A stretch of 33,983 bases of DNA from Verrucomicrobiaceae bacterium (GTDB lineage: Bacteria > Verrucomicrobiota > Verrucomicrobiia > Verrucomicrobiales > V1-33), in assembly GCA_027483175.1 (NCBI GenBank), contig JAIXVE010000085.1:1-33983 (forward strand), given 5' to 3'. The stretch's first letter is position 1; each line of letters starts with the position of its first letter. This document shows positions 15,401-23,397 of this stretch, one piece after another. The position numbers were made by a program, and so were the translations under genes. The notes under the pieces are model-generated. The model did no database searches and was not told the origin of the DNA. It saw only the letters and a list, made by a program, of their open reading frames with translations.

Positions 15401-16646
15401 GGTGGCGCGGGCCGCCGCCGGAGAGGTCGGTGAGTGCCTGGAGCGATGGGCGGATGAGGGGGAGACGGATGATCCAGCCGATCCATGCCCATGAGAGGTG
15501 GAGGTGGTTGAGGGCGGAGGCGAGGGCTTCGATGCCGGAGGCGGAGGTGCCGGGGGCTTCGTAGCGCATGCGGGTGAGTGGCGTGCCGGGGAAGGATTCG
15601 GCGCTGGTGATGGTGAGGGAGACTGGCTGGCGGCGGAGGAACCATGAAGCGAGCTGGCGGCAGAGCTGGCAGGAGGAGGCTAGGTAGAGCGTGGCGGGCC
15701 ATGCGATGCGCGGGGAGGAGCTGGGAAGCCAGCGTGGGAGGGACTTGTGCCATTCGAGGTAGGTGTTTCCGAAGCGAAGCTGGAGGGCCTGGGATTCGCT
15801 CCAGCCGGCGATGCCGCTGCCGGTGGAGAGGGCGGCGAGGGAAGCGGCGGCGACCCATGGGCTGGCGGACCACCAGCCCCAGAGGAGGAAGACGGCGGCG
15901 GTGGAGAGCTGCATGGGATGGGAGCAGAAGGCGTAGGGGCCTGACATGACGAGGCGGCGGGGAGGGTCGAAGGGGAGCGGGGTGCCGTCGCCGCGGGAGG
16001 CGAATTCTTTGACGGCGGCGAGGCCGGGGATGGCGGCGAGGAGGACCAGAGTGAGGAGGGAGGCATGGGACCACCATGGTCGGGAGAGGGCTGGGCCCCA
16101 TGAGGATCCGGTCTGGTCGAGGATGATGGAGGGGATGACCCAGAGGTTGAGGGCGGCGAAGCCGAGGACGAGGAGGGAGGTTCGGGCGGCGAGGTGATGG
16201 TTGGCGGCGATCCAGCGGCCGAGGAGGATGCCGGGGACGAGGGCGATGAGGACGCCGGTGATTTCGCCGAGCCACCAGTTAGGGTGGAGGGAGACGACGG
16301 GTTGGAGGAGAGGCATGCCGATGAGGTCGGCGAGGATGGGGAAGAGGATGGCGAGCCAGAGGGGGGCTTTGGGGAGGGCGAGGATGGGGAGAGCGCCCCA
16401 GAGGAGGGCCCAGCCGAGCCAGAGGTCGGAGGGGAAGCCGTGGAGCGTGCCGCCTTCGATGGAGTAGGACCACCATGAGGCGTGGGAGTTGAGATTGTGG
16501 AGGAGGAGGAGGGCGGGGAGATTCCAGAGCGTGGCGGCGAGGGCTGCGCCGGAGAGACGCGGCTGGAGGCGGACGGGCCACCATGCCGCGAGAGTTAGGA
16601 TGGCTGGCCCTAGCAGCCCGAGAGTGCGGCAGATTTGCGGGTCCAT
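15339..16646 (-). CDS. Polytopic membrane protein: ICMT-like methyltransferase with C-terminal thioredoxin-like (DCC-type) tail
   Basis: Started at the ATG at 16646 the product has 435 residues; the longer open frame upstream is Pro/Ser shadow sequence of the neighbour. Residues 10-280 hold about seven hydrophobic segments. Residues 220-305 match the isoprenylcysteine carboxyl methyltransferase/PEMT-like pattern (DPPRRLVMSGPYAFCSHPMQ, then ESQALQLRFGNTYLEWHKSL), the SAM-binding part of small membrane methyltransferases. After it comes a soluble part starting YLASSCQLCR (CxxC at 326-329) and ending in WIIRLPLIRPSLQALTDL plus GGGPRHL, which resembles the DCC/DUF393 thiol-disulfide family. Such a fusion is uncommon as far as known here. 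The gene starts 4 bp after the stop of the upstream zinc-ribbon/SRPBCC gene, so the two form an operon, and its 3' end overlaps the CRTAC1 gene by 62 bp. Confidence 0.75.
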   Translation of the reverse strand: MDPQICRTLGLLGPAILTLAAWWPVRLQPRLSGAALAATLWNLPALLLLHNLNSHASWWSYSIEGGTLHGFPSDLWLGWALLWGALPILALPKAPLWLAILFPILADLIGMPLLQPVVSLHPNWWLGEITGVLIALVPGILLGRWIAANHHLAARTSLLVLGFAALNLWVIPSIILDQTGSSWGPALSRPWWSHASLLTLVLLAAIPGLAAVKEFASRGDGTPLPFDPPRRLVMSGPYAFCSHPMQLSTAAVFLLWGWWSASPWVAAASLAALSTGSGIAGWSESQALQLRFGNTYLEWHKSLPRWLPSSSPRIAWPATLYLASSCQLCRQLASWFLRRQPVSLTITSAESFPGTPLTRMRYEAPGTSASGIEALASALNHLHLSWAWIGWIIRLPLIRPSLQALTDLSGGGPRHLTAPLPPNHDNDPPPDAPPG

Positions 16647-16650
16647 GGGG

Positions 16651-17712
16651 TCAGGGGGCGGTGAGCATGCGGATGAGGTGGGTGGCGGCGGCGGAGACGC
16701 CGGTGCGCTGGGCGGGAGCGAAGTACCATGCGGGGTCGAGGAGACGTTCGTAGCGGATGGTGCAGGAGACCTCGGTGTGGCCGGATTGGGTTTCGTGCCA
16801 TGAGACGGTGGTGGATTCCCATGCGAGCCAGTGGGCGATGTGTGAGGAATCGGAGACGGCGCGGAACGTGACGGAGTCGGGGGAGGAGGCGATGACCTCC
16901 ATGGTGAGGTCGCCGGGTTTGCCTTCACCGCCGGCGAAGCGGACGGTGCGGCGGTCGCCGATGGCGAGACCGTGGCCGGAGGAGGCGACGGGTTGGGGGA
17001 ATCCGGAGCGGATCCAGAGGGGGAGGGGTGTGGTGATGGAGGGTGGGCGGGCGATGCGGTGGCGGACGGTGGTGGGGGAAAGGGGGACGGCTAGGGTGGC
17101 GGTGACGGATTCGTGGCGTGGGAAGCTGAGGGCCGGGGAGGTGCCTTCGAGGGCGGCGATGCCGAGGAAAGGGAGGATGATGGCGAGGAGGACGGGGGGA
17201 GATCTGCGGGGTTTTTCGGTGTTAGCGCGGCGAGGGCGGTTGACGTCGGCGATGATGCCGATGACGAGCCCGACGATGTAGGCGAGGGGGGCGAGGAAGA
17301 GGATGCAGATGGCTCCTTCGCCGAGGAGGAGGCCGGAGAAGCAGAGGGCGAGCGTGATGACCTTCATGATGAGGCCGGTGACGCTGCGCGGGGAGGGGGC
17401 GAGGACGATGGCGAGGGAGATGAGGAGGGGGAGGCCGATGAAGAGGGCGGCGGTTTGCTCGAGTTTTTTGAAGACGAGGAGTCGGTAGAGGAGATTGAAG
17501 ACGGCGGCGAGGACGATGAGCGAGATCCAGCCGATGCGGGCGACCTGGCTGGTGGAGGGTGGTGGGGGGGCGTCGGGGGATCCGGTCGGGGACGAGTAGG
17601 CGAGGGGAGTCGAGGGGGGAGAGGGGAGGGGTTCGCCGCAAGCCTTGCAGGCTTTGGTGTCGGGCGGCATGGGGAGCCGGCAGTTGGGGCAGGGAATGGG
17701 GTCGGGTTCCAT
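16651..17712 (-). CDS. Zinc-ribbon/transmembrane/SRPBCC-domain protein
   Basis: The 353-residue product has three parts. Residues 8-25 form a zinc ribbon (CPNC at 8-11, CKAC at 22-25). A Pro/Ser linker follows, then about four membrane segments (60-165, including IGWISLIVLAAVFNLLYRLL and LAYIVGLVIGIIADV). The last 160 residues look like an SRPBCC/polyketide-cyclase-like domain, with the usual C-terminal YERLLDPAWYFAPAQRTGV stretch. SRPBCC proteins bind hydrophobic ligands in a deep pocket. Together with the downstream membrane methyltransferase this suggests handling of a lipid or isoprenoid in the membrane, which is an inference. The start at 17712 is the only sensible one. Codon use is normal for - strand genes here, including NCA before each Trp preceded by Ala or Ser. 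Confidence 0.8.
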   Translation of the reverse strand: MEPDPIPCPNCRLPMPPDTKACKACGEPLPSPPSTPLAYSSPTGSPDAPPPPSTSQVARIGWISLIVLAAVFNLLYRLLVFKKLEQTAALFIGLPLLISLAIVLAPSPRSVTGLIMKVITLALCFSGLLLGEGAICILFLAPLAYIVGLVIGIIADVNRPRRANTEKPRRSPPVLLAIILPFLGIAALEGTSPALSFPRHESVTATLAVPLSPTTVRHRIARPPSITTPLPLWIRSGFPQPVASSGHGLAIGDRRTVRFAGGEGKPGDLTMEVIASSPDSVTFRAVSDSSHIAHWLAWESTTVSWHETQSGHTEVSCTIRYERLLDPAWYFAPAQRTGVSAAATHLIRMLTAP

Positions 17713-17768
17713 TTTGGGAGCGTGATGGTGAGCCGGGAAAGCGGTGGGCGCTAGGGGGAAGGAGGGGG

Positions 17769-17849
17769 GAAGTGAGAAGTGAGAAGTGAGAAGTGAGAAG
17801 TGAGAAGTCTGAAGTGAGAATGGTGTGTTGAGAGGGGGCGTGTTGGGAG
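17769..17849. repeat. GAAGTGA heptad array plus GGGGGCG module
   Basis: Five perfect tandem GAAGTGA units (17769-17803) are followed by GAAGTCT and another GAAGTGA (to 17817), then GGGGGCGTGTTGGGAG at 17834-17849, identical to the module at 1845-1860. The heptamer differs from the GGAAATT type at 1.8 and 3.5 kb, yet the following module is the same. It lies between the divergent SRPBCC and rsfS genes. Confidence 0.88.
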
Positions 17850-17915
17850 GGGGGAAAGGGGGATCTGAGATGGGGCTTGGTGGGGAGAGGGGCTTGGTCG
17901 GAGGGGGGCTGGCAG

Positions 17916-17977
17916 GCGCACTACGTGCGCGAGAGAGAGCTGTAATTCTGACAGCAGTCCAGAGCCTGCGGCTGCTG
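17916..17977. repeat. Paired hairpin (REP-like) element upstream of rsfS
   Basis: A perfect stem GCGCAC-TAC-GTGCGC (17916-17930) is followed by CTGT...ACAG (17940-17954) and a larger imperfect stem bounded by CAGCAG and CTGCTG (17952-17977). It lies about 80-140 bp before rsfS. It resembles a mobile intergenic repeat unit, but no second copy is in the window. Apart from this element and the heptad array, the 344-bp gap from 17713 to 18056 shows nothing recognisable. Confidence 0.6.
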
Positions 17978-18056
17978 GTTCGGAGAGATGGGGGTTTGGA
18001 GAGGGGTGGAAAATTCGCTGGCGGGGAGGGAGGGGTGGGGGTAAGGGGGTGGTCAG

Positions 18057-18698
18057 ATGCCAGTTAAAAAGAAAGCCGAATCGTCCGTTTCGAAGAAGAA
18101 GAGTGCTGCCCGCGAGGTGGCATTGCCTGTTGAGCCAGTTGTTGAGGAGGTGGTGGAGGTGAGTGCTGTGAAGGTGGCGAAGAAGGCTGGTGCGAAGAAA
18201 GTGGCGGCCAAGAAGGTTGCTGCGAAGAAGGTGGCGGCGAAGAAAGTGGAGGAGGTGGTGAGTGAGGTTGAGGGAGTGGTGGAGGTGGAGCCGGCGGTGA
18301 AGGCAGGGAAGACGATGAAGCGGAAGCGTGCGGGTGGGGTGTCACCGGATTCCGGGGTATTTGAGGGAGAGGCGCTGGCGCGGGAGGCGGCGCGTTTTGC
18401 GGACGACAAGAAGGCGGAGAACATCATGATTCTGGATGTGCGCGGGTTGTCGCCGGTGACTGATTTCATTGTGATCTGCGAGGGGGCGGCGCTGCCGCAC
18501 TTGAGAGCGATTCAGAGTGACGTGGCCGGGCGGATGCGTCAGGAGCACGGGCAGAAGGCGTATGCGAGTCACGGGACGGCGGACAGCGGGTGGATGCTGA
18601 TTGATTTCGGGGATGTGGTGGTGCACATCTTTCACGCGGAGAAGCGGGCGTTTTACGGGATTGAGGACATGTGGAACGACGCGCCGCGGATTCTGTGA
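18057..18698 (+). CDS. rsfS: Ribosome silencing factor RsfS with a lysine-rich N-terminal extension
   Basis: Residues about 105-213 are a full RsfS/Iojap domain (ADDKKAENIMILDVRG, SPVTDFIVICEG, GWMLIDFGDVVVHIF, YGIEDMWNDAP). RsfS binds ribosomal protein uL14 on the 50S subunit and blocks subunit joining when nutrients are short. The family usually has about 105-130 residues; this one has 213 because of a roughly 100-residue N-terminal extension made of Lys/Ala/Val repeats (KKVAA repeated between residues about 40 and 63) and acidic Val/Glu stretches, similar in style to histone H1-like tails. The extension is in frame from the first ATG, with no frameshift needed; an internal start before the domain is possible (ATG at codon 87). 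It is convergent with bioF and follows a repeat-rich gap. Confidence 0.93.
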   Translation: MPVKKKAESSVSKKKSAAREVALPVEPVVEEVVEVSAVKVAKKAGAKKVAAKKVAAKKVAAKKVEEVVSEVEGVVEVEPAVKAGKTMKRKRAGGVSPDSGVFEGEALAREAARFADDKKAENIMILDVRGLSPVTDFIVICEGAALPHLRAIQSDVAGRMRQEHGQKAYASHGTADSGWMLIDFGDVVVHIFHAEKRAFYGIEDMWNDAPRIL

Positions 18699-18752
18699 GA
18701 CGGCGTTAGGGCTGGTGGCCGGCTGAGGGTGGGGATTTGTCAGGAATGCGAG

Positions 18753-19949
18753 TCAGGGATTGGCGGGGACGTCGATTGCGTGGGAGGGTTGTGCCGGGAG
18801 GTGGCGGAGGGACGTGACGAGGTGGTGGATGTCGTCTGGGGAGTGGGAGGCGGTGAAGGTGAGGCGGAGTCGGGCCTTGCCTTTGGCGACGGTGGGGAAG
18901 CGGATGGCGGGGGCGAGGATGCCTGCGGCGCGGAGGGCGGTGGCGGCGTCGAGGGCGGCGGATTCGGGGCCGAGGATGATGGGGACGATGGGGCTGGCGG
19001 GGAGCGGGAGGTTGGAGAGGGAGGAGAAGAGCGAGAGATTTTCGTGGAGCCGGGCGCGGGCGGATTCGCCGTGGGGGCCGGGGAGGAGGGAGGTGATGAC
19101 CCTTGTGGCGGCGGCGGCGACGGCTGGGGGAGGGGCGGTGGAGTAGATGAAGGATCGGGCGCGGTTGATGAGGAGGTCGGCGAAGGCGCGGGGGCCGCAG
19201 ACGAAGCCGCCGTGGAGGCCGGCGGCTTTGCTGAGGGTTCCCATGTGGAGGTCGACGCGGTGGGCGAGACCGAGGGCGTGGGCGAGACCGCGGCCGCCTG
19301 GGCCGAAGATGCCGAAGCCGTGGGCTTCGTCGAGGAGGAGGAGAGCGCCGTGTTCGTCTTTGAGGCGGATGATTTCGGCGAGGGGTGCGGCGTCGCCGTC
19401 CATGCTGAAGATGCTTTCGGTGACGACGACGATGCGGGCGTTGGGATTGGCGGAGCGGCGGGCCCAGAGGAGGAGGGATTCGAGTCTGGCGGTGTCGTTG
19501 TGAGGGAAGATGCGGAGGGTTGCGCCGCTGAGTCTAGCGCCGTCGATGAGGGAAGCGTGGCAGAGTTTGTCGAGGATGAGGATGTCGTCGCGCGAGGCGA
19601 TGGCGGTTAGGGTGCCGACGGCGGTGGCGTAGCCGGAGGAGAAGGCGAGAGCGGCTTCCGAGTGTTTGAAGTCGGCGAGGGCGTTTTCGAGGTCAGCGTG
19701 TGGCTGGGACGTGCCGCAGACGAGTCGGGAGGCACCGGAACCAGCGCCGTGGGAGGCGACGGCTTCGAGGAGGAAGTCGCGGAGATCTGGTGAGGAGGCG
19801 AAGCCGAGGTAGTCGTTGGAGGCGAAGTTGAGGAGCGGCTGGCCGAGAGGGGATGTGAGGGAGGACGAGCCTAGCGGTTGGAAGACCGAGAGGGAACGGC
19901 GGAGAGAGACCTGTTCGAGGGCGGCGAGTTCCGATTCGAACGAGCGCAT
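18753..19949 (-). CDS. bioF: 8-amino-7-oxononanoate synthase (biotin synthesis)
   Basis: From the ATG at 19949 the product has 398 residues, the normal BioF length. It is a PLP-dependent alpha-oxoamine synthase that joins pimeloyl-ACP or -CoA with alanine in the first step of the biotin ring pathway. Motifs visible: FASNDYLGF (42-50), GSGASRLVCGT (70-80), FSSGYATAVG (103-112), ESIFSMDGDAAPL (178-190), LLDEAHGFGIFGPGGRG (205-221, with Asp207 and His210 for PLP) and GTLSKAAGLHGGF (237-249, Lys241 as the PLP lysine). The SxxxxRLxxGT and SIFSMDGD motifs favour BioF over the related Kbl and HemA enzymes. It starts 13 bp after the stop of the FKBP gene on the same strand, so the two are likely co-transcribed. 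No other bio gene lies in the window. Confidence 0.93.
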   Translation of the reverse strand: MRSFESELAALEQVSLRRSLSVFQPLGSSSLTSPLGQPLLNFASNDYLGFASSPDLRDFLLEAVASHGAGSGASRLVCGTSQPHADLENALADFKHSEAALAFSSGYATAVGTLTAIASRDDILILDKLCHASLIDGARLSGATLRIFPHNDTARLESLLLWARRSANPNARIVVVTESIFSMDGDAAPLAEIIRLKDEHGALLLLDEAHGFGIFGPGGRGLAHALGLAHRVDLHMGTLSKAAGLHGGFVCGPRAFADLLINRARSFIYSTAPPPAVAAAATRVITSLLPGPHGESARARLHENLSLFSSLSNLPLPASPIVPIILGPESAALDAATALRAAGILAPAIRFPTVAKGKARLRLTFTASHSPDDIHHLVTSLRHLPAQPSHAIDVPANP

Positions 19950-19962
19950 GCGGGGCCGGGGA

Positions 19963-20970
19963 TTACGGCTTTTGCGGGGTGGCGGGGGCTGGCGCTGGGG
20001 TGGGTGCGGGCGGCGTTGGGGGGACCTCGACGGAGACGGGAGGGGTGACGGCGGTGATGGGTTCGCGTTTCGGGGCGTTAGGGTCGATGACTGGCTGGGG
20101 GGCTTTGGCGGTGCTGATGAGTTCGACCTCGTACTGGAGGAGGGAGTTGCCGCGAATGAGTGGGGGGCGGCCGGATTCGCCAAAGCCGAGGGCAGGTGGG
20201 ACGAAGAACGTGGCTTTGGTGCCTGATTTGAGGAGACGGATGCCTTCCTGAAGACCGAGGGGGAGGGCGCGGACGGCTTTGCGGGCGGGGGCACCTTCCG
20301 GGGTTTTTTCGAATTCGGTGCCGTCGAGGAGCGTGCCGCGGAGGGCGACGGTGACGACATCGCCTTCCTGGGGTTGTGGGCCGTCGCCGGGTTTCTGGAT
20401 GATGTACTGGAGACCCGATTTGGTGGCGGTGACGCCTTGGTTGGTGATGTTTTTGGCGAGGAAGGCGGTGGCGGCGTCGGAGGCGGCCTTGAGGTCTTCG
20501 GCGCGTTTGGCGAGGGCCTTGGCCTTGAGGTCGTCCTGGACGGATTTCATGACCGTCTGGAGGTCGGCTGGGGAGAGTTTGGCGAGCCGGTTTTCCATGA
20601 CATCGGCGAGGCCTTTGGCGACTTCAGCGGAGTCGAGGTCGAGGCCGAGTTTACGGAGTTGGGCGCCCATTTGAGCGCCGGTGGAGTAGTCGAGGGACTG
20701 CTGGCCATTGAGGACATCGTTGAGCCCGCGGAGGATTTCTTTGACGTCGGGCTTGGGGAGAGGGCTGCCGGCGGATTCCTGTTTGGCGCGAGCGGCGAGG
20801 TAGTTGCCGAGGGCGTAGCTGCGGCGTTCCTTATCGGAGGGGAAGTCGCCTGGGGCGGGGTTGGCGGAAGGGGTGGCGGCTGGGGGAGCGGCCGGTGCGG
20901 GTGCGTCCTGAGCGGAGACGGGGAGGAGGAGGGCGAGGGCGGGGAGGGCGAGGAAGAAGAGCGGCTTCAT
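19963..20970 (-). CDS. Exported FKBP/Mip-type peptidyl-prolyl isomerase with altered active site
   Basis: The 335-residue product starts with a signal peptide (MKPLFFLALPALALLLPVSA), then a Pro/Ala-rich linker, a Mip/FkpA-type helical dimerisation domain (about 42-170; SYALGNYLAARAKQ and a long helix ending in AEDLKAASDAATAF), the FKBP domain (about 185-288; GLQYIIQKPGDGPQP, RGTLLDGTEFE, LGFGESGRPP) and a Pro/Thr/Val-rich tail. Family members speed prolyl isomerisation and act as periplasmic chaperones. Compared with the usual FKBP pocket several aromatic or acidic positions differ: the YxG Tyr is Leu210, the FD Asp is Glu221, the Trp of the GW motif is Leu240, the AYG Tyr is Phe263 and the final Phe is Tyr280. 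Activity may be low, with the chaperone role retained. It lies upstream of bioF in the same transcription unit. Confidence 0.92.
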   Translation of the reverse strand: MKPLFFLALPALALLLPVSAQDAPAPAAPPAATPSANPAPGDFPSDKERRSYALGNYLAARAKQESAGSPLPKPDVKEILRGLNDVLNGQQSLDYSTGAQMGAQLRKLGLDLDSAEVAKGLADVMENRLAKLSPADLQTVMKSVQDDLKAKALAKRAEDLKAASDAATAFLAKNITNQGVTATKSGLQYIIQKPGDGPQPQEGDVVTVALRGTLLDGTEFEKTPEGAPARKAVRALPLGLQEGIRLLKSGTKATFFVPPALGFGESGRPPLIRGNSLLQYEVELISTAKAPQPVIDPNAPKREPITAVTPPVSVEVPPTPPAPTPAPAPATPQKP

Positions 20971-21084
20971 GGGGGGTGGGGAGCAAAGGTTTTGTGGGAG
21001 ATGGTAGCGGTGGGGCGGAGCGGCGTCAACCTGAGGAGGGGATGGCGGGTTGCCTTGGCGGTGGGGAGCAGGTATGGGAGTGGG

Positions 21085-23397
21085 ATGAGCGCACGAGCAT
21101 TGATTGGGAAGGCGATGGGAGTTCTGGCGGTTTTGGTGTTAGGATGGGCGGGGGAGGTGAGAGCGGAGGGAGTGCCTGCGGTGATTCTGGATACGGACAT
21201 GGGAGGGGATTGTGATGATGTGGGGGCGCTGTTCATGCTGCATGGGGCGGTGGAGCGCGGGGAGGTGCGGTTGCTGGCGGTGATGGGGTGCACGTCGTCG
21301 GCGACGATTGCGCCGGCGATTGACGGGATAAACGGGTGGTTCGGGCGAGGTGGGATTCCGGTGGGGACGTTGAAGGATGGGGGATTCAAGGACGGGCCGA
21401 GTTATACGGATGAGCTGGCGCGGCGGTATCCGCATCGGTTTGCGGCGAGCCGGGAGTATCCGGATGCGGTGGGGTTGTATCGGGAGATGCTAGCGAGGGA
21501 GCCGGATGGGAGCGTGGTGATCACGGCGGTGGGGCCGTTGAGGAACCTGGCGAATCTGCTGCGGTCGGGCGCGGATGCGAAGGTTCCGCTGGATGGGAAG
21601 GCGCTGGTGGCGAAGAAAGTGAAGCGGTTGGAGGTGATGGGAGGGAAGTATCCGCCGACGGAGAGTCGGAATGAGAAGGATGTGGAGTACAATTTCGAGG
21701 TGGATGCGGCGTCGGCGGCGCTGGTGTGTGCGGAGTGGCCGGGGCGGGTGTTGTTCAATGGGGAGGGAGGGAGCGTGAACTCGGGGAGGCGGGTGACCTT
21801 TGAGATGCCTGAGCACAATCCGCTGACGATGGCGTATGCGTTTTATCCGGGGGTTGGGTATGCGGGGGACCGGCTGAGCTGGGATCCGATATCGGTGTTA
21901 GTGAGCGTGCGGGGAGCGGGGCCGTGGTTTCGGGAAGTGAGGGGCGGGAGGAACGTGACGGATGCGGTGACGGGGCGGAACCGGTGGGTGGCGGGTGAGG
22001 ATGGCGGGCATTCGTATCTGGTGATGGAAGGCGGGCGGGCGAAGCGGGAGTTGGAGGCGGCGCTGGAAGAGATGATGGTGGCGGGCGTGGGGCGGCCGGA
22101 GCGCTTGGATTTTGATACCGCGGCGTATGGGATTCGGGGAGCGACGTGCCGGTTCAGTGCGTCGGGTGGTGAGGGAGTTAGGAATGCGTTTGACGGGGAT
22201 GATCGGAGCGAGTGGCGGCTGGGGGAGGAAGCGGGGTGGTTGCGGTGCGAGTATGGGGAGGGGCGGCGGTATGCGGTGAGTGAGGTGGTGGTGGTGGCGG
22301 CGGATGAGAAGCGGCGGCCGCGTGGGATGGCGTTGTCGGGTTCGAATGATGGTGGGGAGACGTGGACGGTGCTGGCGGAGGATGGCGAGTTGGATTTTGA
22401 GTCGGGGCGTTGTGTGCTGGCGGTGGCTCAGCCGGGGATGCATGGCGTTTACCGGTTGGCGGTGAGGGGTGGGGGTGAAGGCGTGGCGATTGGGGCGGTG
22501 GAGCTGGTGGAGACGGTGCGTTGTGACTGGGCGGTGGCGGTGACGGCGGTGGAAGTGGACCGGGAGCGGGTGAGTGTGCCGGTGCTGGGGCGGGTGACCT
22601 TGAATGCGGCGGTGAAGCCGCGGAGCAGCTGGGATCGGTTAGTGACGTGGGCGAGCAGTGATCCGGAGGTGGCGGAAGTGAGGGCGATCGGGGAGCATGC
22701 GGCGGTGGTGCGGGGGAAGCGGGAGGGAACGGCGGTGGTGACGGCGATGGTGGGCGGGAAGCGGGTGGAGACGCTAGTGACGGTGACGGGTGGGGGGCTG
22801 GCGGAGGGTTGGCGGTTTGACGAACTGGGGAGCCCGGCGATTCCGGGGTCGGTGCGGATGGAGGGAGGGCGGTGTGAATTGACCGGGTGCGGGCATGCGA
22901 TGACTGGGTTCTGGGAGCGCGTGCGGGATCAGGGGGCGTATGTGCACCGGGCGGTGGAGGGGGACGGCGGGATCGAGGCGCGGTTGGTCAGGATGGGGCC
23001 GGACACGGGCGGGCCGGCGTATCAATGGGATTACCGGCCGGCGATGGCGGCGGGATTGATGCTGAGGGAATCGGTGAGCGAGCCGCAGAGCCGGTATGTG
23101 CTGGTGCAGGTGGAGGCTTCCGGGAAGCTGGTGGTGCGGTGGCGTGATGAGGTCGGGCCGGACGACAATCAGCGGAAAGAGCTAGGGACGGTGGAGCTGC
23201 CGGTGTGGTTGAGGATTGAGCGGGGTGGGGATGAAGTGCGGGTGTATGCGTCGGGGGAGCGCGGGCGGTGGGGCGAGCCGAGATTCCGGCATCGGACGAC
23301 GATGGGCGGGAGTGTGAGGGCGGGGATGCTGGTGTGTTCCGGGAACAGTTATGCGACGAGCGGGGCGGAGTTTGGGGAAGTGAGAAGTGAGAAGTGA
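21085..23397 (+). CDS. Secreted nucleoside-hydrolase-like protein with discoidin, BIG2 and LamG-like domains
   Basis: From the ATG at 21085 the product has 770 residues and a signal peptide (MSARALIGKAMGVLAVLVLGWAG); the much longer open frame upstream is shadow sequence of the FKBP gene. Residues about 30-330 match inosine/uridine-preferring nucleoside hydrolases: the Ca2+-binding DTDMGGDCDD motif, SVVITAVGPLRNLANLL, and VEYNFEVDAASAA, equivalent to the family's NxEFNIxxDPxAA. A discoidin/F5-8-like domain (about 345-475), a bacterial Ig-like BIG2 domain (about 490-570, RVTLNAAVKPRSSWDRLV, WASSDPEVAEV) and a C-terminal LamG-like domain follow. Export of a nucleoside-hydrolase fold fused to binding domains suggests action on a glycoside outside the cell rather than nucleoside salvage (inference). 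The gene ends inside a GAAGTGA array, whose third unit supplies the TGA stop. Confidence 0.88.
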   Translation: MSARALIGKAMGVLAVLVLGWAGEVRAEGVPAVILDTDMGGDCDDVGALFMLHGAVERGEVRLLAVMGCTSSATIAPAIDGINGWFGRGGIPVGTLKDGGFKDGPSYTDELARRYPHRFAASREYPDAVGLYREMLAREPDGSVVITAVGPLRNLANLLRSGADAKVPLDGKALVAKKVKRLEVMGGKYPPTESRNEKDVEYNFEVDAASAALVCAEWPGRVLFNGEGGSVNSGRRVTFEMPEHNPLTMAYAFYPGVGYAGDRLSWDPISVLVSVRGAGPWFREVRGGRNVTDAVTGRNRWVAGEDGGHSYLVMEGGRAKRELEAALEEMMVAGVGRPERLDFDTAAYGIRGATCRFSASGGEGVRNAFDGDDRSEWRLGEEAGWLRCEYGEGRRYAVSEVVVVAADEKRRPRGMALSGSNDGGETWTVLAEDGELDFESGRCVLAVAQPGMHGVYRLAVRGGGEGVAIGAVELVETVRCDWAVAVTAVEVDRERVSVPVLGRVTLNAAVKPRSSWDRLVTWASSDPEVAEVRAIGEHAAVVRGKREGTAVVTAMVGGKRVETLVTVTGGGLAEGWRFDELGSPAIPGSVRMEGGRCELTGCGHAMTGFWERVRDQGAYVHRAVEGDGGIEARLVRMGPDTGGPAYQWDYRPAMAAGLMLRESVSEPQSRYVLVQVEASGKLVVRWRDEVGPDDNQRKELGTVELPVWLRIERGGDEVRVYASGERGRWGEPRFRHRTTMGGSVRAGMLVCSGNSYATSGAEFGEVRSEK

